Below are positions 53,798 to 62,198 of a stretch of 64,000 nt of DNA, piece by piece (the stretch's first letter is position 1; the number at the start of each line of letters is the position of its first letter). Both the position numbers and the translations under genes were made by a program. The DNA comes from Bacteroidota bacterium. GTDB taxonomy: Bacteria > Bacteroidota > Bacteroidia > Flavobacteriales > Schleiferiaceae. The notes below the pieces were generated by a model. The model had not been told where the DNA came from, ran no database searches, and worked only from the letters and a program-made list of their open reading frames with translations. The stretch is from assembly GCA_003045865.1 (NCBI GenBank), contig PZPB01000001.1:1-64000 (forward strand). The letters run 5' to 3'.

Positions 53798-55240
53798 ATG
53801 GAAATTATTGCAAACTATATAAACGGGGCCTTGGTAGCGCCGCAAGGGGGCGAGTATATCGATAATTACGAGCCCGCCACCGGTAAAGTGTATGGTAAAA
53901 TTCCTCGCTCGCAGGCAGATGACGTCGCCGCAGCAGTACAGGCTGCCGAAGCCGCATTTCCGTCTTGGTCGGCTTTAAGTATGCAAGAGCGATCGCGTTA
54001 TTTGCTTAAAATTTCGGAGGCGATCGACGCCAAGTTAGGCCATCTAGCGCAAGCGGAAAGCCGCGATAATGGCAAGCCCATAAAATTGGCCGAAGCGGTA
54101 GATATTCCCCGCGCTCGCGATAACTTCGCTTTTTTCGCGACCGCCATTTTGCATCAAGAAGACGAGTTTCACAATATGGGTGAAAAGGGTTTTAATTACA
54201 CCTTAAGGCAGCCCATTGGCACGGTAGCCTGCATCTCACCTTGGAATTTACCGCTCTATTTATTTACCTGGAAAATCGCACCCGCCCTAGCTTCTGGAAA
54301 CTGCGTGGTAGCCAAACCTTCGGAGGTAACACCCTTTACCGCCTTTTTGCTTTCGCAGATTTGCATAGAAGTAGGCTTACCCGCTGGGGTTTTAAATATT
54401 GTACATGGTTTAGGGGCCGAAACGGGACAAGCCATGGTGGAGCATCCTAAAGTAAAAGCGATTTCTTTTACCGGAGGAACTGCTACGGGAGCGCGCATTG
54501 CTAGCATTGCCGCCCCAAAATTTAAAAAATTATCGCTCGAGTTGGGTGGGAAAAACCCCAATATAATTTTCGCCGACTGCGATTTAGAGCGTGCTATTAA
54601 TATCAGTGCGCGTGCTGCTTTTGCTAATCAGGGACAAATTTGTCTTTGCGGTAGTCGCATCTTTATCGAGCGTTCTATTTACGAAGACTTTAAAAAAGGA
54701 TTTTTACAACGCGTAGCAGGCTTAAAGGTAGGTCCGCCCCAAGAAGCCGATTCGCGCATGGGTGCTTTGGTTTCTAAAGAACATTTGGAAAAAGTATTCT
54801 CCTACATTCAGTTAGCGCAAGAAGAAGGCGGTAAAATTTTAGCGGGCGGCAATAAGGTAAATTTACCCGCCCCTTACGATCAGGGCTATTATTTAGAGCC
54901 CACCGTTATTGAGGGTTTGGCATTCAATTGCCGTACCAATCAGGAAGAAATATTTGGACCAGTAGTGACTCTTACGCCCTTCGATAGTGAAGAGGAAGTT
55001 TTAATGATGGCCAATAGCACAGAATATGGATTGGCTTGCACCATTTTTACAGAAAATCTCAACAAGGCCCACCGCGTGGCCAAGGAAATTCACAGTGGCA
55101 TTGTGTGGATCAACGATTGGTTAGTGCGCGATTTGCGCACTCCTTTTGGGGGAATGAAAAATAGTGGCGTAGGCCGCGAAGGTGGTTTTGAAGCCTTGAA
55201 GTTTTTTACGGAAGCGAAAAATGTTTGCGTGAATTATTGA
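53798..55240 (+). CDS. NAD-dependent aldehyde dehydrogenase, 2-aminomuconate/2-hydroxymuconate semialdehyde type
   Basis: The 480-residue enzyme has the catalytic Cys in NQGQICLCGSR, the general base Glu in LELGGKNPNI, SPWNLPLYLFTWKIAPAL for NAD, and C-terminal WINDWLVRDLRTPFGGMKNSGVGREGG, which resembles the muconate-semialdehyde branch with extra Arg for carboxylate binding. It oxidises a semialdehyde to the acid in the cytoplasm. The pairing with the SDR fits tryptophan/kynurenine degradation clusters of Flavobacteriales, but no dioxygenase or decarboxylase of that route is nearby. Confidence 0.9.
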   Translation: MEIIANYINGALVAPQGGEYIDNYEPATGKVYGKIPRSQADDVAAAVQAAEAAFPSWSALSMQERSRYLLKISEAIDAKLGHLAQAESRDNGKPIKLAEAVDIPRARDNFAFFATAILHQEDEFHNMGEKGFNYTLRQPIGTVACISPWNLPLYLFTWKIAPALASGNCVVAKPSEVTPFTAFLLSQICIEVGLPAGVLNIVHGLGAETGQAMVEHPKVKAISFTGGTATGARIASIAAPKFKKLSLELGGKNPNIIFADCDLERAINISARAAFANQGQICLCGSRIFIERSIYEDFKKGFLQRVAGLKVGPPQEADSRMGALVSKEHLEKVFSYIQLAQEEGGKILAGGNKVNLPAPYDQGYYLEPTVIEGLAFNCRTNQEEIFGPVVTLTPFDSEEEVLMMANSTEYGLACTIFTENLNKAHRVAKEIHSGIVWINDWLVRDLRTPFGGMKNSGVGREGGFEALKFFTEAKNVCVNY

Positions 55241-55456
55241 AAAAGAGGATTAAGACCGCTGCGCCAGGAGACTGGGGCTTGTTTAAAGAAATGAAATCCG
55301 CTTACAATTGCAGAAATAGTCTATCATTAAATAGCTAATCCGGCAGCAATTAGGTTCTGACGTAATTATCTCTCTCACGACTAAAAGGCGGATAGTGTAA
55401 ATATGGAATATCGTGCGGGCTTAAAAAGGCGCGTGTATTATTTGTGAGCTTTTCCT

Positions 55457-55477
55457 GTAAAGTAGAATTCACTTTAC
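55457..55477. repeat. Inverted repeat around an EcoRI-like core
   Basis: GTAAAGT (55457-55463) and ACTTTAC (55471-55477) flank AGAATTC. A possible operator for the cupin gene, though about 180 bases upstream of its start. Confidence 0.4.
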
Positions 55478-55628
55478 GTTAAAGTCATGTGAAAATTAGC
55501 GTGAAGACCTAGCTCTATTTCCTATCTGCCAGCCCTAGCTTAAACAAAATCAATACTTTAATTAAGAAGCGTGTTCTTTTCAATTTGGGTGCTAATCTCT
55601 AAAAAGGCTTATAGGTTCTTGCAATTTT

Positions 55629-55636
55629 TACCTTTG
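55629..55636 (+). promoter_or_regulatory. Promoter box of the cupin hydroxylase gene
   Basis: TACCTTTG matches TAnnTTTG exactly, 19 bases before the ATG. Confidence 0.6.
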
Positions 55637-55654
55637 CATTAAATAAAACCAACA

Positions 55655-56542
55655 ATGCAATTAAGACCAGTTGATGTAGTAGAGCATATTGATCCTGAGG
55701 ATTTTTATCAGCGCTACGTTAAAACTCTTACCCCAGTTAAGCTAACAAACTATGCTAAAGACTGGCCTGCATTACAAAAGTGGACCTATTCTCATTTAAA
55801 GGAAATCGCCGGAAAGCATAAGGTAAAATTACACGGTGCTTGGCAAGATCATGAGCCAACGCAAATAGAAATGCCTGCGGTTAAGGAAGTTGCCTTTTCC
55901 GAGTATTTGGATATCCTAGAAAAGGACACTCCTTCCGATTTGCGAATTTTCTTATTCAACCTTTTTAAATTAGAGCCATCCTTATTGGAGGATTTTACTT
56001 TTCCACCTATTATGGAGGGTTATTTAGAAGATTACCCTTATCTGTTTTTTGGCGCCGCGGGTAGCGATGTGCGCTTACATTACGACATAGATTTGTCGAA
56101 CGTTTTTATAACGCAGTTTGGTGGCACGAAGCGCATCACCCTCTTTGATCAAAGTCAAACAAAATACCTCTATAAATTACCTTTTACTACCCATAGCGCG
56201 GCCGACATACGTGCCGCCGATTATGAAAAGTACCCCGCCTTAAAATTGGCGGAAGGTTGGCAGACCGAACTCAAACCGGGTGAGACTCTTTTTATGCCGG
56301 CGGGAATTTGGCATTATATCGAATATTTAGGCGGAAGTTTTTCATTAAGTCTACGGACCCTAAACCCAACCCGTTTAGGAAAAATTCATGGGGCCTACAA
56401 TGTATTTGTAATTCGCAAGCTGGATGAATATCTGCATAAGTTTTACAAAAACAGTTGGGGCGATTATAAGCTGCGTAAAGCCATTGAGCATGCCAATGAA
56501 ATTGTTGATGAGCAGTTAGCCAATCGAAATTCGATAAAATAG
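55655..56542 (+). CDS. Cupin_8/JmjC-like Fe(II)/2-oxoglutarate oxygenase
   Basis: The 295-residue protein matches the cupin-like JmjC hydroxylases related to FIH and TYW5. The iron triad is H142 and D144 in LHYDIDL and H220 in AGIWHYIEYLGG; GGTKRITLF carries a Lys (159) near the 2-oxoglutarate site. It begins with the typical VKLTNYAKDWPALQKW. It would hydroxylate a protein or other macromolecule in the cytoplasm. It has a consensus promoter box and lies 71 bases before the Cys4 protein gene. Confidence 0.9.
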   Translation: MQLRPVDVVEHIDPEDFYQRYVKTLTPVKLTNYAKDWPALQKWTYSHLKEIAGKHKVKLHGAWQDHEPTQIEMPAVKEVAFSEYLDILEKDTPSDLRIFLFNLFKLEPSLLEDFTFPPIMEGYLEDYPYLFFGAAGSDVRLHYDIDLSNVFITQFGGTKRITLFDQSQTKYLYKLPFTTHSAADIRAADYEKYPALKLAEGWQTELKPGETLFMPAGIWHYIEYLGGSFSLSLRTLNPTRLGKIHGAYNVFVIRKLDEYLHKFYKNSWGDYKLRKAIEHANEIVDEQLANRNSIK

Positions 56543-56613
56543 TTTTTCCCGTTTTAAGCCGTGTTTTTAACCGCCAATAGGGCAAAAATTTTACCTTAGA
56601 GAAAAATATACTC

Positions 56614-57330
56614 TTGCGTAGAATTCCCGAAATCCAAAATTATTGCAATCGTTGGTGTCAGCGTTGTCCCCTGGCACACCGTTGTGGGGTCTATCAGGTT
56701 ATAAATTCCGATTCAGAGGATATTTCGGTCTTGGCCGAAGGCACAGAATCCAGCGAAGTAGAAAGTGAAAACCCTTTTGCTGATTTAAATCTCGATTCTA
56801 ATGAAGCGTTGCAAAAGGTTAAAAAGGAGCGAGAGAAAATGGCTCTGCTAAATTTACAGAAGCATGCATTAATGCGGAGCTTCCACCAATGGGATGAATA
56901 CTATCAGAAACTGCTGCTTTATCTAGAGACTAGTTTATTAAAAGAGTATTTAACTAAACCCATCTTGCGTAAGCAAAAAGAGCAGGAAATTGATAATGCC
57001 TTTAGTGCCTTAGATCGTTACAAAGATTTTATCGGACCGAAATTAAGTCGTGCCCTAGGAGGAAAACACGACTTTGTACAAGGCTTGGAGTTGCTTCAGT
57101 CGGATTGGAATGGAACGGCAAAAATTGCCCTGCTAGTATTAAATGATATCTGTTTGGCCACCGAAAAACTCTTGCAATATATGGGCGATTCAGAGCAAAT
57201 GCTTATTCGCTTTTGGCAGCTTTCGCAGAATTTAAGAGACGAAATGCGTCACGAATTCCCTTATGCCCAAAGTTTTATTCGTCCTGGTTTCGATACGCTG
57301 GGTTTACAGCATAATTTGGGTTTAGAATGA
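56614..57330 (+). CDS. Unknown protein with N-terminal Cys4 motif
   Basis: Not recognised. The 238-residue protein starts with four cysteines (C11, C15, C18, C24 in YCNRWCQRCPLAHRC), spaced C-x3-C-x2-C-x5-C, a pattern that could bind zinc or an iron-sulfur cluster. The rest is helical with an acidic linker (about 30-60) and no membrane segment. The start is TTG 56614, with a near-consensus promoter box TACCTTAG at 56592; no ATG lies between the start and the first Cys. It overlaps the next gene by 4 bases, and sits between an oxygenase and a secreted hydrolase. Confidence 0.7.
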   Translation: MRRIPEIQNYCNRWCQRCPLAHRCGVYQVINSDSEDISVLAEGTESSEVESENPFADLNLDSNEALQKVKKEREKMALLNLQKHALMRSFHQWDEYYQKLLLYLETSLLKEYLTKPILRKQKEQEIDNAFSALDRYKDFIGPKLSRALGGKHDFVQGLELLQSDWNGTAKIALLVLNDICLATEKLLQYMGDSEQMLIRFWQLSQNLRDEMRHEFPYAQSFIRPGFDTLGLQHNLGLE

Positions 57331-58598
57331 AGAAGCTGGGTCGCTTATTTTTATATTTTCTCTTAGCACCGAGCTTTCTCTGGGCCCAAAATTACTTTCC
57401 GCCCAACACGGGTTTTTGGGATACCATTTCCCCGCAGCAAATGGGCTGGTGTGCCACAGAATTGAGTGGCCTCGATAGTTTATTGATTGCCACCAATACT
57501 AAGTCATTTATAATTTTAAAGGGAGGGAAAATCGCCTACGAAAGGTATTATAATGGCTTTGGGCCAGATTCGATTTGGTATTGGGCTTCTGCCGGAAAAA
57601 CGCTAACAGCCAGTTTAATTGGAATCGCTCAAGATGAGGGCTTGTTGGATATAAGCGATAAAAGTTCCGATTATTTAGGTCGTCCGTGGACCTCCTTGCC
57701 TTTAAATAAAGAGGACTTAATTAGCATTGAAAACCAATTAAGTATGACAACGGGCTTGGACTACCAAGTGCCCAATCAAGATTGTACCGCCGATTCTTGT
57801 TTACTCTACCGAGCGGATGCTGGCACCCAATGGTATTATCATAATGCCCCGTATTTACTTTTGCAGGATGTGATTGAGGCGGCATCTGGCAGCAGCCTAA
57901 ACCAATATACAGCGCAAAAATATTTTGGCAGTATCGGTCTTCGAGGTTTGTGGGTTGCTAACACTTATTTCAGTAATGTGCGGGCAATGGCGCGTTTTGG
58001 TTTATTAATGCTGAATGATTTTAACTGGGCGGGGCAAAGCTTAATCGCCGATACGGTTTTCATAAAGCAAATGAAAGAAAGCAGTCAAACACTTAATCCC
58101 GCCTATGGTTATCTAACCTGGCTAAATGGCAAAAGCACTTACATTCAACCGGGGTTTAGCTTTACTTTTCCGGGTGCAATAATTTCCTTGGCGCCAGCAG
58201 ATTTATACATGGCAGCGGGAAAAAATGACCAGCGCATTTATATGGTTCCCAGTCTTGATTTGGTGGTAATTAGGCAAGGCGAAGCGGCTGATTCCTCTTT
58301 ATTAGCCTTGTCGGGTTTTGACAATGACCTATGGCAGATGATTATGAAAGTTTTATGTCAGACGGTAAGTTTGGAAACTAACCCGGCCGAGGAATATGCG
58401 CTATACCCCAATCCAAGTGAGGGCGTATTATTTTTAGAAGGTCCTTGGTCGCAAGATTTAATTTTACGCGATATCGCCGGAAGAAAGCATCTTCTTAAAC
58501 TTGAAAGCGGGGTGGTAAACATTTCGCATCTACCGCAAGGTATATACTGGTTAATGGATAGGGAAAATGGCAGGACGGAGAAAGTGCTTTTGAATTAA
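57327..58598 (+). CDS. Secreted class C beta-lactamase-like serine hydrolase with T9SS sorting domain
   Basis: The 423-residue protein has a signal peptide (1-20, ending LWA), a serine hydrolase domain (about 35-335) with the SxxK motif in ASAGKTLT and YHN as the tyrosine motif, and a C-terminal type IX sorting domain (about 350-423) starting EEYALYPNPSEG. It should be exported by the Sec system, then across the outer membrane by type IX secretion. Its substrate is unknown; the domain also occurs in peptidases and esterases. It overlaps the Cys4 gene by 4 bases. Confidence 0.9.
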   Translation: MKKLGRLFLYFLLAPSFLWAQNYFPPNTGFWDTISPQQMGWCATELSGLDSLLIATNTKSFIILKGGKIAYERYYNGFGPDSIWYWASAGKTLTASLIGIAQDEGLLDISDKSSDYLGRPWTSLPLNKEDLISIENQLSMTTGLDYQVPNQDCTADSCLLYRADAGTQWYYHNAPYLLLQDVIEAASGSSLNQYTAQKYFGSIGLRGLWVANTYFSNVRAMARFGLLMLNDFNWAGQSLIADTVFIKQMKESSQTLNPAYGYLTWLNGKSTYIQPGFSFTFPGAIISLAPADLYMAAGKNDQRIYMVPSLDLVVIRQGEAADSSLLALSGFDNDLWQMIMKVLCQTVSLETNPAEEYALYPNPSEGVLFLEGPWSQDLILRDIAGRKHLLKLESGVVNISHLPQGIYWLMDRENGRTEKVLLN

Positions 58599-58607
58599 AT
58601 CCTTTCT

Positions 58608-59144
58608 TTAAATATGTATCGTTTCAGCCACGGTATCATAGCTCATTTCTTTGCGGATGAAAACGCCTTCTTTTTCATCGAAAATGCGACAGCTATCAAT
58701 GGGGTTCATGTATAGGTGAAGTGTCATGCCACGGCGCGCACTACGGTTGTGCAAACTGTGAAAACCCATATTGTCGTGCATGTAAGAAATTTCATCGGGC
58801 TTCATCGATTCACGACTTGTTTCGATTAATTCCGTTTCACTGTTGTCTTTTAATACGAAGCGGATTTCTTCGAAAGAGCCTTGGAGATTGTAAACCCAGC
58901 ACTCTTCGCCGTTGTGGCAGTGGATGGGAGTATCCTGTTTAGCATCCCAACAGAGAAGAAGTAATTCGTAATGTTCGTTGCGGCTGAGGCAGTTACGGGT
59001 ATAACAGTCTTTGCTCCAAGAGGCATATGCGCTAAAGTCGGCGGCTGCGAGTTTTAGCCGCTCACTGATTTTTGTAAAATCACTTGCTTGCGAATTTTCC
59101 AGTACCTCAATAAGCTGCCTTACGCTGTCTATGTCTCCTTCCAT
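58608..59144 (-). CDS. cdo: Cysteine dioxygenase
   Basis: The 178-residue cupin oxidises cysteine to cysteine sulfinate with oxygen and iron. Iron ligands are H75 and H77 in IHCHNGEECW and H129 in GFHSLHN. The Tyr of the Cys-Tyr crosslink is Y145 in LHLYMNPIDSC, and C82 is present at the position of its partner Cys, as in mammalian CDO and unlike many bacterial CDOs with Gly. The ATG at 59144 is chosen; a longer frame to 59423 would overlap the divergent gene and start with unrelated residues. It is divergent from the decarboxylase gene that would use its product. Confidence 0.95.
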   Translation of the reverse strand: MEGDIDSVRQLIEVLENSQASDFTKISERLKLAAADFSAYASWSKDCYTRNCLSRNEHYELLLLCWDAKQDTPIHCHNGEECWVYNLQGSFEEIRFVLKDNSETELIETSRESMKPDEISYMHDNMGFHSLHNRSARRGMTLHLYMNPIDSCRIFDEKEGVFIRKEMSYDTVAETIHI

Positions 59145-59157
59145 GGTTAAAAATGAG

Positions 59158-59195
59158 CCTCTCAGTTTTGATGAAAAATAGTAAAAATTGAGAGG
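59158..59195. promoter_or_regulatory. Inverted repeat in the divergent CDO/decarboxylase promoter region
   Basis: CCTCTCA (59158-59164) and TGAGAGG (59189-59195) are perfect arms with TTTT and AAAA just inside them, 24 bases apart. It lies between two divergent genes, so it may be an operator for both. Confidence 0.45.
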
Positions 59196-59269
59196 AAATT
59201 GTAGAAATTTCTTCAAAACTAAAAGAATTTGAATGAAAATCCTCGTTTTTTCGCTAATTTTTAAAAGGC

Positions 59270-59277
59270 TATATTTG
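59270..59277 (+). promoter_or_regulatory. Promoter box of the decarboxylase gene
   Basis: TATATTTG, exact match to TAnnTTTG, 31 bases before ATG 59308. It lies inside a longer open frame from 59233, so that earlier start is unlikely. Confidence 0.65.
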
Positions 59278-59307
59278 CCTTTCTTGCAAAGAAATACCCA
59301 AAAAATT

Positions 59308-60675
59308 ATGAATAATGATCTCGATCTTTTTCGGTCGATAGCGGAGGAATTATTTGAAGCAGAGAAGCTTGAGCCGGTACTGAAACCGATGGAGCCCTTA
59401 GCTTTATTTTCAAAATTAGACATCAGTTTAAATCAAGAGGGAGTAGACGAAGAGACCTTTGCCAAGCTTTTACGCGATTTAGTTTTAAGTACTCCCCGTA
59501 CGGCCAGTCGTAAGTTTTTTAACCAACTTTTTGGGGGCCGCAATAGCAAATCAACTTTAGGTGAATTACTGGCCGTTTTGCTGAATAATAGCATGTACAC
59601 CTATAAAGTAGGTGGGCCTATGATTGGGGTAGAGAAGGAATTAATTCACCGTTCCAATGAACTTTTAAATTACCCCGCTGAGGCAGATGGAACTTTAGCG
59701 CCTGGTGGTTCGATGACCAATTTAATGGCCATGCTAATGGCGCGTGATAAAGCGCAAGAGTCGGCGCGTACGGAAGGAATGCAAGGGCAATTGTGTTTGT
59801 ATACTTCGGCCGAATCGCATTATTCGGTTCCCAAAAATGCAGCTTTTATTGGGGTTGGTCGCAAGCAAATACGCTATGTAAAAGCCGATGCCCAAGGCAG
59901 AATGGATCCTGTGGATCTTAGGTTTCAAATTAAGAATGACATAAAAGAGGGCAATCAACCCTTTTTAATTATTGGTACTGCCGGAACTACGGTTATGGGG
60001 GCCTTTGATCCTTTTGAAGACCTTGCCGTGATTGCCAAAGAATTTAATTTGTGGTTTCATATCGATGGCGCCTACTGCGGCAGCGCTATTTTTAGCGAAC
60101 GCTATAATCATCTTTTACAAGGTGCCGCGGCGTCGGACAGCTTCAGTTATAATGCCCACAAAATGTTGGGAACGCCTTTGTCTTGCTCGCTTATTTTAGT
60201 GAAAGACAAGCGCTATCTCTACGAGAGTTTTGCCAATGATGCCGATTATTTATACCAAACCGATGGCGATGATTATAATTTAGGAAAGACTTCTTTGCAA
60301 TGCGGTCGCCGCAATGACGCTTTGAAGTTTTGGACTTTATGGAAATCGGTAGGCACCAAAGGCTTAGGTGAAATTGTAGATTGGCAGTTCGATTTAGCCA
60401 ATCACGCTTTAAAATACGTGCAAGAAAATCCGGATTATACGGTTTATAGTTACCCCAACTCTATTGGCGTTTGTTTCAATTATAAAGATATTCCCGCCGA
60501 TATTCTTTGCAATCAGCTCTACCAAAGTGGCGAGTTGATGATTGGCTACGGTCAGTTCGATGGTGATGAATTCATTCGACTGGTTACCGTTAATGCGGGC
60601 AATACCTTTGCGGATATCGATGTGTTTTTTCAAGAACTAGAGCAATTTGCGGAGGCCAATCTCGTAAACTCGTAA
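59308..60675 (+). CDS. PLP-dependent decarboxylase of cysteine-sulfinate/glutamate type
   Basis: The 455-residue group II decarboxylase resembles animal CSAD/GAD67: RKFFNQLFGG, the APGGSMTNLMAML segment, HIDGAYCGSAIF with the PLP-ring Asp, SYNAHKMLG with the PLP Lys, and LQCGRRNDALKFW near the C-terminal third. It would remove the carboxylate of cysteine sulfinate, aspartate or glutamate. The neighbouring cysteine dioxygenase makes cysteine sulfinate, so hypotaurine production is the favoured reading, but substrate choice cannot be settled from motifs. The symporter follows 3 bases later. Confidence 0.9.
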   Translation: MNNDLDLFRSIAEELFEAEKLEPVLKPMEPLALFSKLDISLNQEGVDEETFAKLLRDLVLSTPRTASRKFFNQLFGGRNSKSTLGELLAVLLNNSMYTYKVGGPMIGVEKELIHRSNELLNYPAEADGTLAPGGSMTNLMAMLMARDKAQESARTEGMQGQLCLYTSAESHYSVPKNAAFIGVGRKQIRYVKADAQGRMDPVDLRFQIKNDIKEGNQPFLIIGTAGTTVMGAFDPFEDLAVIAKEFNLWFHIDGAYCGSAIFSERYNHLLQGAAASDSFSYNAHKMLGTPLSCSLILVKDKRYLYESFANDADYLYQTDGDDYNLGKTSLQCGRRNDALKFWTLWKSVGTKGLGEIVDWQFDLANHALKYVQENPDYTVYSYPNSIGVCFNYKDIPADILCNQLYQSGELMIGYGQFDGDEFIRLVTVNAGNTFADIDVFFQELEQFAEANLVNS

Positions 60676-60678
60676 AAA

Positions 60679-62175
60679 ATGTTAACCAACCTAATTGTTT
60701 TGGGAATTTACTTTGCCATCCTTTTTGGGATTGGCATTGTAGCTTCTAAACGTGTAAATAGTTTAGACGATTATTATGTTGGAGGTAAAAAATTAGGCTA
60801 TTGGTTGGTAGCCTTTTCTGCACGCGCCACGGGCGAGTCGGGTTGGTTGTTAATTGGCCTTACGGCGATGGGTGCTTTAGCGGGTTTTTCGGCCTACTGG
60901 GTAGTAGTTGGAGAAGTGGTAGGGGTGGCGGTATCCTGGTTTTTTATGGCTAAGCGCTTTAAAACACTCACTGATAAATACGATTCTATTACCGTTCCCG
61001 ATTTTTTAGAAAGTCACTTTAAAACTAAAACCCATACCTTAAGAATTGTAGCGGCTTTATGCTTGTCCATTTTTGTGATCATCTACGTAAGTGCGCAAAT
61101 TGATATTACGGGCAAAGCCTTTGAAACCTTTTTAGGGGTAAATTATTATACTGGCGCCATTGCGGGTTTTCTAATTGTGGTGGCCTATATTTTTGTAGGC
61201 GGATTTGTAGCGGTGGTTTGGTCTGATGTATTTCAGGGCGTTCTGATGTTTTTGGGTCTTTTGGCTTTACCACTGGTAGCCTATTTTGCCATCGATCATT
61301 CGGGTAATATTTATGGGACATTAGAATCACTAGACCCTAATTTGGTAAACATTTGGGGCGCCTTTGATGACCCTTGGATGCAGGCAGCGAGTATGTTGGG
61401 ATTTGCCTTTATTGGTCTGGGCTTTTTAGGATCGCCGCAGGTTTACGTGCGCTTTATCTCCGTTAAAAACACCAAAGAAATTGACAAGGGCAAATGGGTT
61501 GCTATTGTTTTCACCTTTATTACCGACGCAGCCGCCGTTAGCATTGGCATTTTGGCACGTTATCTTTTTACCGAAATAGGGCAAGATCCAGAAAGTGTTT
61601 TAGGTTTGGCGGGTGAAGACAGTTTAATGGTTTTATTAAAAGCAACCTTCCCCGTTTTTATTGTGGCAATTTATATTGCCATTATTTTAAGCGCGATCAT
61701 GTCTACCATCGATTCTTTATTAGTGGTGGCGTCAAGTGCTATTACGCGCGATTTGTATCAAAAAGTATTGCATCCCGAAATTGGCAATAAAGATCTCAGT
61801 AAAATGTCGGCTCGAGTTACCGTGATTATGGCTTTATTGGCCTTAGCCTTGGCTATGGCGGTAGCTATTTTTGTGCCGGGCAGAACTGTTTTTTGGTTTA
61901 CCATTTTCGGCTGGTCGGGCATTGCCGCTACTTTTTGCCCGATGATTATTTATTCTCTTTTTTGGAATGCCTTCAATCAAAGGGGCGCTTTAGCCTGCAT
62001 GCTGAGCGGCTTTATGGCAGTACCATTCTTTAAATTTTACGTGCAAAAACTGGAGGGCATCGGTCCTTATTTTGAACAACTCGATGTAATGGGACCCGCC
62101 TTTGCGGTTTCGTTTGTTTTTGGATTTCTATTCACCCGTTTTAGTCCTAAAACAGCGCAGAAAGCAGCGGCTTGA
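60679..62175 (+). CDS. Sodium/solute symporter (SSS family, PutP-like)
   Basis: The 498-residue protein has about 13 TM segments and SSS family landmarks: YYVGGKKLGYWLVAFSARATGESGW near the first helices, the GGFVAVVWSDVFQGVLMF segment, and SAIMSTIDSLLVVASSAI with sodium-binding Ser/Thr. Members take up proline, pantothenate, sugars or osmolytes with Na+. The operon with the decarboxylase suggests uptake of a precursor or release of a product related to taurine. No substrate can be named. Confidence 0.92.
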   Translation: MLTNLIVLGIYFAILFGIGIVASKRVNSLDDYYVGGKKLGYWLVAFSARATGESGWLLIGLTAMGALAGFSAYWVVVGEVVGVAVSWFFMAKRFKTLTDKYDSITVPDFLESHFKTKTHTLRIVAALCLSIFVIIYVSAQIDITGKAFETFLGVNYYTGAIAGFLIVVAYIFVGGFVAVVWSDVFQGVLMFLGLLALPLVAYFAIDHSGNIYGTLESLDPNLVNIWGAFDDPWMQAASMLGFAFIGLGFLGSPQVYVRFISVKNTKEIDKGKWVAIVFTFITDAAAVSIGILARYLFTEIGQDPESVLGLAGEDSLMVLLKATFPVFIVAIYIAIILSAIMSTIDSLLVVASSAITRDLYQKVLHPEIGNKDLSKMSARVTVIMALLALALAMAVAIFVPGRTVFWFTIFGWSGIAATFCPMIIYSLFWNAFNQRGALACMLSGFMAVPFFKFYVQKLEGIGPYFEQLDVMGPAFAVSFVFGFLFTRFSPKTAQKAAA

Positions 62176-62198
62176 TACTTTTAAAAGCTGTTTTGCAA

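Larger units (their letters stand above)
55241..55654. other. 414-base intergenic region
   Basis: No gene-like frame. It holds an inverted repeat at 55457-55477 and the promoter box of the cupin gene at 55629-55636. No clear terminator follows the dehydrogenase. Confidence 0.65.

Noticed and set aside
56614-57330. Radical SAM enzyme
   Set aside because: C-x3-C-x2-C is present, but the protein is only 238 residues, mostly helical, and lacks the other radical SAM motifs.
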